Positions 17,737-25,398 of a DNA stretch of 64,000 nucleotides are shown piece by piece (position 1 is the stretch's first letter; each line of letters opens with the position of its first letter). The notes beneath the pieces are model-generated. The model was not told where the DNA came from, did not search any database, and worked only from the letters and a program-made list of their open reading frames with translations. The stretch comes from Gemmatimonas aurantiaca T-27 (lineage in GTDB: Bacteria; Gemmatimonadota; Gemmatimonadetes; Gemmatimonadales; Gemmatimonadaceae), in the NCBI RefSeq assembly GCF_000010305.1, contig NC_012489.1, forward strand, positions 3,169,646 to 3,233,645. Reading direction: 5' to 3'. The translations under genes and the position numbers were made by a program.

Positions 17737-18495
17737 TTATTTCTTTCGGGGGCGCGGCCGTTCAGGTGCCGCGCCCTCTGACGTTACAGCTTCACGCGTC
17801 TGGGCAGCCGTGACCGGTTCGACATGCACCTGGGCCGCAAGACTTGGCCCCACGGCCTGCTCCTGGTCACCAATGCGCAATGAGATCGGTCCGTCGAACG
17901 GCGCCTTCGAGACCAGCGTGACGAGCGCGCCGGGCTGCAATGCGATTTCCGCGAGATAGCGCAACAGCGACGGGTTTTTGTCGCTGACCCGCACCATGTA
18001 GGCCGATTCCCCGACATCGAGATCGGCGAGTGTGCGGTGCGTACGCTCATCCACCACGCCATCGGCCGTCGGGATCGGCGCACCGTGTGGATCGGCCTCC
18101 GGATGCCCGAGCGCTGCCGACATGCGCTCGATCAGATCGTCGGACGCCGCATGTTCGAGCCGCTCGGCCTCATCGTGCACCTTGTCCCACGGATAGCCGA
18201 GCACACGCGTGAGATACGTCTCGAGGATGCGGTGACGCCGAATTGTGCGAAGCGCCGCGCGGCGTCCGAGTGGCGTGAGCTGCACGCCACGATAGGGCTC
18301 ATGGTCCACAAAGCCCTGCGCCGCCAGCCGGCGGATCATTCCGGTCACCGACGCCGGTGCCACATTCAGCGCCAGCGCGACATCAGAAGTGGCTGCCGCG
18401 CCCGTGCGGGTTTCCAGTTCGTAGATCGCCTTGAGGTAATCCTCGACAGGCTCGGTCAGTGGCGGCGGAGCGGCCGCGGCGGCGCGGGAAGGCAT
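17737..18495 (-). CDS. DtxR/MntR-family metal-dependent repressor
   Basis: This 252-residue regulator has an N-terminal winged helix (VEDYLKAIYELETR, then SDVALALNVAPASVTGMIRRLAAQGFVDHE), the DtxR metal-binding/dimer region (LYLTRVLGYPWDKVHDEAERLEHAASDDLIERM), and a C-terminal FeoA/SH3-like domain (DLDVGESAYMVRVSDKNPSLLRYLAE). Family members bind Mn2+ or Fe2+ and repress metal uptake. Its position behind mntH and usp indicates an MntR role. ATG 18495 is chosen over GTG 18501 because TAGATT lies 6 nt before it. The C-terminal tail is basic and Pro/Arg-rich. Confidence 0.88.
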   Translation of the reverse strand: MPSRAAAAAPPPLTEPVEDYLKAIYELETRTGAAATSDVALALNVAPASVTGMIRRLAAQGFVDHEPYRGVQLTPLGRRAALRTIRRHRILETYLTRVLGYPWDKVHDEAERLEHAASDDLIERMSAALGHPEADPHGAPIPTADGVVDERTHRTLADLDVGESAYMVRVSDKNPSLLRYLAEIALQPGALVTLVSKAPFDGPISLRIGDQEQAVGPSLAAQVHVEPVTAAQTREAVTSEGAAPERPRPRKK

Positions 18496-18507
18496 ACTCA
18501 CAATCTA
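18496..18507 (-). promoter_or_regulatory. Putative -10 of the DtxR-family gene, leaderless arrangement
   Basis: TAGATT (18507-18502, minus strand) is separated by 6 nt from ATG 18495. No Shine-Dalgarno or good -35 is visible, so the regulator may also be read through from mntH. Confidence 0.4.
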
Positions 18508-18555
18508 GTGCCGGTGGTGCCATCAGCAGGGGGCTCACAGGCCCCCCATGCGCCG

Positions 18556-19008
18556 TCAGCGAGGGCGCCCGGCAAGGCGCAGTCCGGCCGGTCCACGCAC
18601 CATGAGCACCGGGACCATGGTTCGGTGACGGACCGTGTTGGCGGTGGTTCCGTAGATCACATCCTGCAGACCACGGTGTCCGTGCACCGCCATCGCGATC
18701 AGGTCACAATGTTCACGATCGGCAGCCGCCGCGATCTCCGATGCCGGATCCCCACCGGCCAGAATGGAATCGGCCTCGAATCCCTCGCCACGCAACGTGG
18801 CGCACCAGCCCTCGAGGTATTCACGATCGACGCGCATCTCTTCCGATTCGCGCAACTGCAGTGACTTCTGGTGCCGCGCCGCCCAGCCATCGGCGACATG
18901 CATGAGCAACAGCGACGACTTGCACAGGGTCGCCAACTGGCGCACATGCGCAATGATCACGTCGTCGTACGGTGAATGCTCGAGCGGGACGAGAATGCGG
19001 CGATACAT
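18556..19008 (-). CDS. Universal stress protein (UspA family)
   Basis: The 150-residue protein is a single Usp domain: YRRILVPLEHSPYDDVIIAHV at the start, LLLMHVADG, and the C-terminal nucleotide motif MAVHGHRGLQDVIYGTTANTVRH (G-2x-G-7x-G-T type) ending VPVLMV. This motif suggests ATP binding. ATG 19008 overlaps the mntH stop by one base (TGATG); a GTG at 19020 is less likely. Being between mntH and the metal regulator suggests a role in manganese or oxidative stress, but that is inferred from position. Confidence 0.88.
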   Translation of the reverse strand: MYRRILVPLEHSPYDDVIIAHVRQLATLCKSSLLLMHVADGWAARHQKSLQLRESEEMRVDREYLEGWCATLRGEGFEADSILAGGDPASEIAAAADREHCDLIAMAVHGHRGLQDVIYGTTANTVRHRTMVPVLMVRGPAGLRLAGRPR

Positions 19009-20453
19009 CAGGTGATCCACTCCCGGACGGTCTGGAAGAGCAGCCAGACGTTGAGCACCGCGATGACTGCGGCGACGGTGTACGCACCGACACGCAGCGC
19101 CGTGGAATTCACGAAGCTGCCCATCTTGGTCCGATCGGACGTGAAGCGCACCAAGGGGAACACGGCAAACGACAACTGGAAGGACAGAATGACCTGGCTG
19201 AACACCAGCAGTTTCGCCGTGCCACTCTCCCCGTAAAATATCGCCACGATGGCCGCCGGCACGATGGCGATCGCGCGGGTGATCAGGCGACGCAGCCAGG
19301 GGCGGATACGGAGGTTCAGGAAACCTTCCATGACGATCTGCCCCGCCAGTGTACCAGTCAGCGTCGAATTCTGACCGGATGCCAGCAGCGCCAGGGCAAA
19401 CACGGCACTCGCGCCACTCACGCCCAGCAACGGCGTGAGCAACTGATGTGCATCCTGGATTTCCGCCACCTGCGTGTTGCCCGTGCGATGAAACGTGGCC
19501 GCTGCAACAATCAGAATGGCCGCATTGATGAACAAGGCGAACGTCAACGCGATGGTGGAGTCGGCAAATGCAAAGCGCACCGCTTCACGCTTGCCTTCGG
19601 CGTTCTCGGCGTACTTCCGCGTCTGCACGATGGACGAGTGCAGATAGAGATTGTGTGGCATCACCGTGGCACCAAGGATGCCGATGGCGATGTACAGCAT
19701 CTCGGGGTTGCTGATGATCTCGGTGGTCGGCACAAAACCACGCGCCACCTCGCCCATATCCGGACGCGAGATGATCAGCTCGAACAGGAAACAGCCACCC
19801 ACGACAGCCACGAGCGCGATCACCAGCGCTTCGAGCATGCGGAAACCCTTGTTCTGCAGGTACAGCACCAGCAACACATCGAGGGCGGTGAGCGCGATGC
19901 CCCACGGCAGGGGAATGCCGAACAGCAGTTTGAGTGCGATGGCCGAGCCAATCACTTCGGCCAGATCGCAGGCGGCAATCGCGATTTCACACAGCACCCA
20001 CAGCATGAACGCTACGCGCGGGCTGTAGTGATCGCGGCAGGCCTGTGCGAGATCGCGTCCTGTGACGATGCCCAACTTGGACGAAAGCCCCTGCAGCAGC
20101 ACCGCCATCAGGTTGGACAGGAGAATCACCGACAGCAGGGCGTACCCAAACCGCGACCCGCCGGCCAGATCCGTGGCCCAGTTGCCGGGGTCCATGTACC
20201 CCACCGCCACCAGATATCCGGGGCCGGCAAAGGCCAGCAGCTTCCGGAACCACGTGGCACCGTGCACCTCTACCGAGCGATGCACCTCGGACAACGACGG
20301 CGCCAACCGCGCCCGACGCCACCCGCCTTCGCCCGGCATCTCCCATGCCGAATCGACCGGGGAGGCGCCTATAGCCGAAGCACCCGCCGGCGAAGCACCC
20401 GCAGGCGCGCCGTCTTCGGGTTCAGCGGGGACATCTCCATTTTGCGTAGCCAT
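19008..20453 (-). CDS. mntH: Nramp-family manganese transporter
   Basis: The 481-residue protein is a proton-coupled divalent-metal importer of the inner membrane. The metal-site motif DPGN is at residues 88-91 and the helix-6 motif MPHN at 265-268; about 11 hydrophobic helices follow the Nramp pattern, with the [19 protein letters not shown] consensus. The first ~40 residues are a soluble Gly/Ala/Pro/Ser-rich extension ([14 protein letters not shown]) not typical of the family. A promoter and operator-like palindrome lie immediately upstream. It is the first gene of an mntH-usp-dtxR cluster. Confidence 0.93.
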   Translation of the reverse strand: MATQNGDVPAEPEDGAPAGASPAGASAIGASPVDSAWEMPGEGGWRRARLAPSLSEVHRSVEVHGATWFRKLLAFAGPGYLVAVGYMDPGNWATDLAGGSRFGYALLSVILLSNLMAVLLQGLSSKLGIVTGRDLAQACRDHYSPRVAFMLWVLCEIAIAACDLAEVIGSAIALKLLFGIPLPWGIALTALDVLLVLYLQNKGFRMLEALVIALVAVVGGCFLFELIISRPDMGEVARGFVPTTEIISNPEMLYIAIGILGATVMPHNLYLHSSIVQTRKYAENAEGKREAVRFAFADSTIALTFALFINAAILIVAAATFHRTGNTQVAEIQDAHQLLTPLLGVSGASAVFALALLASGQNSTLTGTLAGQIVMEGFLNLRIRPWLRRLITRAIAIVPAAIVAIFYGESGTAKLLVFSQVILSFQLSFAVFPLVRFTSDRTKMGSFVNSTALRVGAYTVAAVIAVLNVWLLFQTVREWIT

Positions 20454-20459
20454 GCCACA

Positions 20460-20487
20460 ATTTTAGGCTACGCTAAAAATATTTCAA
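20460..20487 (-). promoter_or_regulatory. mntH promoter overlapping a DtxR/MntR-like operator
   Basis: On the minus strand TTGAAA (20487-20482) and TAAAAT (20465-20460) are 16 nt apart, and TAAAAT ends 6 nt before ATG 20453. The imperfect palindrome TTTTAGGCTACGCTAAAA (plus strand 20461-20478) spans the spacer and -10. It resembles TTAGGCTAGCCTAA-type boxes bound by DtxR/MntR regulators, with its two inner bases transposed. Confidence 0.6.
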
Positions 20488-20545
20488 GCCGCACCAAGAC
20501 GGGGAAACCGGCGGCTGGTGCGCCGCCGGCCAATCCATGGGTCGG

Positions 20546-22309
20546 TCAGTGACCCGCAGCCACCCCGTCGCGCCGCGGGTCCGCCACACCGATCCGGCGG
20601 CCATCGGGCGCCACATACACAGCATGCACCCCGCCGAAGGTGATGTCGGCCACGCGGCTCACCGGGCGATAGCCGCGCAGTACCAGCGCCTGATACACGG
20701 GAGCGGCAAAGCCCGCCTCCACTTCCACTTCTTTCTGGACCGCCGAGGCATAGATGCGAGGCGCCGCGATCGCGATCCAGGGATCTTCACCGAACGCCAG
20801 CATGCGCAGCGTGACCTGGGTGATGGCGGGCTGGATGTACTGTGAACCGGCAGCGCCGATCACCAGCCGCACCTTGTCGCCCTGCAGCAGCATGGTGGGC
20901 GACATCGTGGAGTTGGCATACCGGTGTGTGCCGCGGGTGCGCGCGTCGAAGTTGCTGCCCGACGAATTGAGGAAAAACCCATCGGTGTACACACCCGAGC
21001 CGAACAGCACGCCCACGGTGGTCGTCGCTGACACCGCGCTCCCATCACTGTCCACCACGGACAGATGCGAGGTGAAACTCTGCATGTGCTGCTCATCGTA
21101 GACCACCGCGTCCTGCGAAGCGGCATCGTCGCCCGGCGCCGACTGTGTGGCCGGCACCGCCGGATACGGATCGAAGCGCGTGCAGGCGCCCTGCACGGAC
21201 GTCGAATCAAACGCCCACGCGTCACCAGCCACTGCGGTATCGGGCAGCACGCCGCCAACGAGCCCCGCCCGCTGCCTGGCGAATCCGCTCGTGGCCACAC
21301 CGCGCGCCGGCACGCGCATCACCTGCGGATCACCACGCCAGCGGTTGGCGTCTGCTCCCGCGATGCGCAGGATATCCGCCATCTTCACCACCGACTCCGG
21401 CGTATTGGTGAAGCTGCCATTCACGCCCGACTGCTCGGCGATCTGCAGCATCTCCAGCACCGCCGATCCACCCATTGGCGGTGGCGCGCCCAGCACGGTG
21501 TAGCCGTGCCACGTCGCACACAGCGGGCGCATGGTCATCACCGGATAGCTGTTCATATCCGCCACACTGATCAATCCGCCCAGCGACTTCACCTTGGCCG
21601 ACAACCGTTCCGCCACGCTACCGCGATAGAAGCCGTCGCGTCCATCACTCTGGATGCGCTCGAGCGTCGAGGCCAACTCCGGTTGTACGAGGCGATCACC
21701 GGGCCGCAGCGCTTCTCCACGCGGCATGAAACGCGCCATGGCCAGCGAATCCGCGGTGAGCTTGGTGCGCGAGGAAACAATGGTGCGGGCCAAGAGCGGC
21801 GAGACGATGAACCCATCACGCGCCAGACGGATAGCCGGCGCCATCACCTGCGCGCGCGTGAGCTTGCCCCACTTGCCGTGTGCTTCGAGCAGGCCCGCCA
21901 CCATGCCGGGTGTCGCGGCGGCGCGCCCCATGCTGCGCCCACGTGTCGTATCAGCCTGCCCCCAGGCCGGATCGCCACCCGTGCGCGGATAAAACGACAG
22001 ATGCTCCACCCGTTTCTGCTTCGCGTCGTAAAACGTCATCGCGCCGCCACCGCCGAGTCCCGTCTGCGACACGTCGGTCACGGAAAGCGCAAATGCCGTG
22101 GCCACGAAGGCGTCGATGGCATTGCCACCCTGCCGCAACACTTCATCGCCTGCGGCAGCGGCATCGGGGTGCGACGCCGCGACCATGCCGCTCCGGCCTT
22201 CCACGCGTTTGCCAGCCATGGGTGCCACGGCACCTTCGCCGGCAGGTTTGGCACACGCGGACGTGAGCGCGCCGGCACACAGCGCGAGGGAAAGAACGCG
22301 ACGGGACAT
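20546..22309 (-). CDS. ggt: Gamma-glutamyltransferase, lipoprotein form
   Basis: This 587-residue enzyme cleaves gamma-glutamyl bonds such as in glutathione and self-processes into two subunits. ATG 22309 begins a lipoprotein signal ending LTSAC; the frame is open further upstream but overlaps the Nudix gene. Motifs include MVAASHPDAAAAGDEVLRQGGNAIDAFVATAFAL, GLGGGGAMTFYD and the processing site SFTSHLSVVDSDGSAV, where Thr413 would be the nucleophile. The substrate loop carries NSSGSNF rather than the NDEMDDF common in enterobacterial GGT. It lies 11 nt after the Nudix gene in a five-gene operon. Confidence 0.92.
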   Translation of the reverse strand: MSRRVLSLALCAGALTSACAKPAGEGAVAPMAGKRVEGRSGMVAASHPDAAAAGDEVLRQGGNAIDAFVATAFALSVTDVSQTGLGGGGAMTFYDAKQKRVEHLSFYPRTGGDPAWGQADTTRGRSMGRAAATPGMVAGLLEAHGKWGKLTRAQVMAPAIRLARDGFIVSPLLARTIVSSRTKLTADSLAMARFMPRGEALRPGDRLVQPELASTLERIQSDGRDGFYRGSVAERLSAKVKSLGGLISVADMNSYPVMTMRPLCATWHGYTVLGAPPPMGGSAVLEMLQIAEQSGVNGSFTNTPESVVKMADILRIAGADANRWRGDPQVMRVPARGVATSGFARQRAGLVGGVLPDTAVAGDAWAFDSTSVQGACTRFDPYPAVPATQSAPGDDAASQDAVVYDEQHMQSFTSHLSVVDSDGSAVSATTTVGVLFGSGVYTDGFFLNSSGSNFDARTRGTHRYANSTMSPTMLLQGDKVRLVIGAAGSQYIQPAITQVTLRMLAFGEDPWIAIAAPRIYASAVQKEVEVEAGFAAPVYQALVLRGYRPVSRVADITFGGVHAVYVAPDGRRIGVADPRRDGVAAGH

Positions 22310-22320
22310 GGCCGAATGCC

Positions 22321-23010
22321 TCAGGGGTCGAACAGGGGAAGCAACTGGCTGACGATGCGCTCGGTCAGCCCCCATACGATATAGCGATCCACACGGAATC
22401 CCGGAAATCGGGCCCGTGCGCCATTGATGGTCATGACGTGCTCGGCCTGCGTATCCGGATGGCGCAACATGGCCAACGGCACCCAGTAAGTGGCCGCCAC
22501 TTCGACATTGGGCACAAACGTGACGTCGGCCGGCACGAGGGCGATGAATGGCCGGATCACGATTGGTGGCAGTGACGGGCTGCGCGGCGCCAGATCGTCC
22601 AGTCGCCCCAGCATCACCCCCTGCGTCAGATCGAGCGACAGTTCCTCGGCCGTCTCGCGCACCGCCGTCATCTCGAGTGAGGCGTCCCCAGGCTCGAGGC
22701 GACCACCGGGGAAGGCCATGTGCCCGCTCCACGGATCACCATCACGATCCGCGCGTTTGATGAACAGCAGCTCTGGCCCCGTATCCACCACCCGCAAGAC
22801 GGCCGCTACCGCAGCGAGCCGCATATTCGGCAAGCGATCCGCATCCTGTGACACGCGGGCGGCAAGCCGATTCGCCAGGCGTGCCACGTCTTCCTGCTGC
22901 AACGCCGCCAACAATCCACCTGGCGCCGCCGACGACATTCCGGATGGTTCACTGGACGGCACGGTGGCACCCGTTGCAGGCGCCACCGGATTCCCTTCTC
23001 GACGATCCAT
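22321..23010 (-). CDS. Nudix hydrolase, CoA pyrophosphatase-like
   Basis: The 229-residue protein carries a canonical Nudix box, GGRLEPGDASLEMTAVRETAEEL, in a frame typical of the NudL/CoA pyrophosphatase group (RLAAVAAVLRVV...LLFIKRADRDGDPWSGHMAFPGG). These enzymes hydrolyse nucleoside-diphosphate-linked substrates, often CoA, with Mg2+. The ~45-residue N-terminus before the domain is Pro/Ser/Ala-rich and low in conservation, so a later start is possible. It starts 5 nt after the rhodanese gene. Confidence 0.88.
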   Translation of the reverse strand: MDRREGNPVAPATGATVPSSEPSGMSSAAPGGLLAALQQEDVARLANRLAARVSQDADRLPNMRLAAVAAVLRVVDTGPELLFIKRADRDGDPWSGHMAFPGGRLEPGDASLEMTAVRETAEELSLDLTQGVMLGRLDDLAPRSPSLPPIVIRPFIALVPADVTFVPNVEVAATYWVPLAMLRHPDTQAEHVMTINGARARFPGFRVDRYIVWGLTERIVSQLLPLFDP

Positions 23011-23015
23011 CGCGA

Positions 23016-23372
23016 TCAGCCGGCGACCTCTCCGCCCGATGCCACCCAGTCACGGAAGCCACCCGCCAGCGACGCGACATTGGCGTATCCCATCTCTCTG
23101 AGCGTCACCGCCGCCAGCGCCGAACGATTGCCGCTCGCGCACATCAGCACCACGCGCGCGTCACGCGGTACCTTCGCTTCGATCTGATTTTCGAGCACCC
23201 CGCGTCCGATGTACTGCGCGGGCTTGGCATGGCCGAGGCTCCATTCGTTCTGCTCACGGATATCGATCAACTCCACCGCCTCACCCCGGGCGAGCGCGTC
23301 CTGTACTTCACGCGCCGTGACTTCGGTGATCTGGGCCTTGGCTTCGGCAATCAGCTGCTGAGCGGTCTTCAT
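23016..23372 (-). CDS. Rhodanese-domain protein
   Basis: The 118-residue single-domain rhodanese begins at ATG 23372, supported by an upstream GGAG. The domain runs through ELIDIREQNEWSLGHAKPAQYIGRGVLE and has the active-site loop VVLMCASGNRSA, with the persulfide-forming Cys, ending in LAGGFRDWVASGG. The family transfers sulfane sulfur to acceptors. It sits 29 nt after the LD-carboxypeptidase gene and 5 nt before the Nudix gene, clearly in the operon. Confidence 0.9.
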   Translation of the reverse strand: MKTAQQLIAEAKAQITEVTAREVQDALARGEAVELIDIREQNEWSLGHAKPAQYIGRGVLENQIEAKVPRDARVVLMCASGNRSALAAVTLREMGYANVASLAGGFRDWVASGGEVAG

Positions 23373-23401
23373 CGTGATATGCTCCGGTTCCTGGTGACGG
23401 G

Positions 23402-24358
23402 TCAGGGTGATGTTGGACCGACGCGGTGGACGGCCAGTGTGCCTGCGTCCGCATCGAGCGTCGCACGTGCACCGAAGGGCAGCGTCCACTGATCCTCAAT
23501 ATGTCCCACGGGGATGCCACGAAGCGCCGGCACATGCAACGCCTCCGCAACGTCCTGCAGGACGAGGGCCAGCGATCGTGATCCATCGCTGGTGGTGTCG
23601 AGGCAGTTGGTGAACTGCCCGAAGGCCAGCCCTGCGCATCCATCGAACGCTCCGGCCAGTCGCAACTGCGTGAGCATGCGATCGATGCGGTAGGTGGCTT
23701 CATCGATATCCTCGAGGATGACAATCGCACCACGAAAGTCCATCGCCCAAGGTGTACCACAGAGTGCGGCGACAAGTGCCAGATTGCCACCGGCCAATTT
23801 GCCCGTCGCCAATCCAGACACCATGCAGGTGGTGTGTGGTGCCACGAGCGGGGTGACTCCCGGTGTCGCCTCCTGCACGGCCGATACAAACGCCGCACGC
23901 GTGAACGCGGTCAGTGACGCTCGTGCGGTAGGCCCGTGATAGCTCACCAGCCCGGCCCGTTGCCAGGCGGCGTGCAGGGCGGTGATGTCGGAGTATCCAA
24001 TCAGCGCCTGCGGGCGCACACGCCCCCGCGTGCGATCCAATGCGTCCTGCACCTGTGGCAGCAGCCGCATCGCGCCGTACCCGCCTCGCAGACACCAGAT
24101 CGCGTCGATGTCGTCGTCGAGCATGGCGGCCACGAGATCCTGCGCACGATCGGCATCGGAGCCCGCGAAGTATCCATCGCGGGCAAGCGCGTGCTGACCA
24201 ACCGAGACCCGCCAGCCCAGACTGGTCGCCGACTCGATCGCATGCTCGAGTTCATGGGGACCGCCCAAGGGACCGGAGGGGGACACGAGGGCGATGTGTG
24301 CCCCCTCCCCCAACAGCGCAGGTTCCCGCAACGCAGACACGGCCCCCAACATCATCAC
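23402..24358 (-). CDS. LD-carboxypeptidase (peptidase S66, LdcA-like)
   Basis: The 318-residue enzyme probably trims the terminal D-residue from murein tetrapeptides during peptidoglycan recycling. S66 landmarks are ALVSPSGPL, CLRGGYGAMRLLP, IGYSDITALHAAW (nucleophile Ser), IVILEDIDEATYRIDRML (catalytic Glu) and IPVGHIEDQWTLPFGARATLD (catalytic His). The start reads GTG-ATG-ATG (24358, 24355, 24352) and overlaps the aminotransferase stop. No signal peptide is seen, so it acts in the cytoplasm. Confidence 0.9.
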   Translation of the reverse strand: MMMLGAVSALREPALLGEGAHIALVSPSGPLGGPHELEHAIESATSLGWRVSVGQHALARDGYFAGSDADRAQDLVAAMLDDDIDAIWCLRGGYGAMRLLPQVQDALDRTRGRVRPQALIGYSDITALHAAWQRAGLVSYHGPTARASLTAFTRAAFVSAVQEATPGVTPLVAPHTTCMVSGLATGKLAGGNLALVAALCGTPWAMDFRGAIVILEDIDEATYRIDRMLTQLRLAGAFDGCAGLAFGQFTNCLDTTSDGSRSLALVLQDVAEALHVPALRGIPVGHIEDQWTLPFGARATLDADAGTLAVHRVGPTSP

Positions 24359-25203
24359 ACCGTCGTCAGGCGACGCGCCCGATCGAGGTACGCCTCACGC
24401 AGACGCTGCGTCACCGGCCCCGGCGTTCCATTGCCAACGACCGTGTCATCGATGCGCGTGATCGGCAGGACGAAGCTCGTGGCGCTCGTGAGGAAACACT
24501 CGTCGGCCGCTACCGCCTGGTCCACCGTGAATGCCCGCTGCACCAGCGGCATGCTCACGTCGATGGCCAGGGCAATTGCCACATCCCGCGTGATGCCGGC
24601 GAGAATATCGCTGGACAAAGGACGCGTGTACGTCACACCGTCTTTCACGATCCAGAGCGTGCTCGACCCGCCTTCGGTAACGAGCCCGTCTTCCTGCATC
24701 ATGGCCTCGAAGGTGCCCGCTGCGCGCGCGGCCTGCTTGGCCAGCACCTGTGCCAACATGGACGTCGACTTGATATCGCAGCGCGCCCAGCGCAGATCGG
24801 GCACGACATGTACCGCGACCCCCGCAGCATTCGGGTCGTCGCTGAGCTTCTTGGGGCGGGCATAGGCAAACACCGACGGCTTCACCGTGGTCGGGAACGG
24901 GAAATCGCGCTCCGCCTCGCCGCGTGTCACCTGCAGGTACACCAACCCTTCGTCGATCCCGTTCGTGGTGGCCAGCGATTGCATCACCTCGAGCAACGTG
25001 TCATTGCTCGCCGGCGCGGGCATGCCAATCTCACCCAACGATCGCGTCAGGCGCGCCAGATGGAGATCGGCATCGAGCAATCGCCCCTGAAACACGGCCG
25101 CCACTTCGTACACCCCATCTCCGAAGAGGACGCCACGATCGAAGATGGAAAGCTTCGCTTCCGACTCGGGGACGAATTGGCCGTTGATCCAGCAGGTGCG
25201 CAT
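24355..25203 (-). CDS. D-amino acid aminotransferase-like class IV PLP enzyme
   Basis: This 282-residue fold-type IV enzyme has the PLP lysine in RCDIKSTSMLAQVLAKQAA, plus FDRGVLFGDGVYEVAAVFQG near the start and EGGSSTLWIVKDGVTYT with ITRDVAIALA at the C-terminal cofactor site. These fit D-alanine aminotransferase better than BCAT. It would interconvert D-Ala/D-Glu with keto acids, supplying D-amino acids for peptidoglycan. ATG 25203 starts directly at MRTCWINGQF. It is the first gene of the operon that continues with LD-carboxypeptidase. Confidence 0.87.
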   Translation of the reverse strand: MRTCWINGQFVPESEAKLSIFDRGVLFGDGVYEVAAVFQGRLLDADLHLARLTRSLGEIGMPAPASNDTLLEVMQSLATTNGIDEGLVYLQVTRGEAERDFPFPTTVKPSVFAYARPKKLSDDPNAAGVAVHVVPDLRWARCDIKSTSMLAQVLAKQAARAAGTFEAMMQEDGLVTEGGSSTLWIVKDGVTYTRPLSSDILAGITRDVAIALAIDVSMPLVQRAFTVDQAVAADECFLTSATSFVLPITRIDDTVVGNGTPGPVTQRLREAYLDRARRLTTV

Positions 25204-25398
25204 GACGGAAACCGGAGAGATGACATGGCATGGGCCGCGCCGGAATGACGCGCCCGGATGCATCACGGGAAACGCCGCCCATCGCTATCGACGGCATCCT
25301 GAAAAGATAATGGATCGCACACGCCCCCTGCGTTCCCATGGGCATGGGCGCGCATTTCGGATGACACACCGGCGGATGCGCCATGCCATCGTGGCGCC

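Noticed and set aside
22310-22732. N-terminal extension of the ggt frame
   Set aside because: It overlaps the Nudix gene, and a normal lipoprotein signal starts at 22309.
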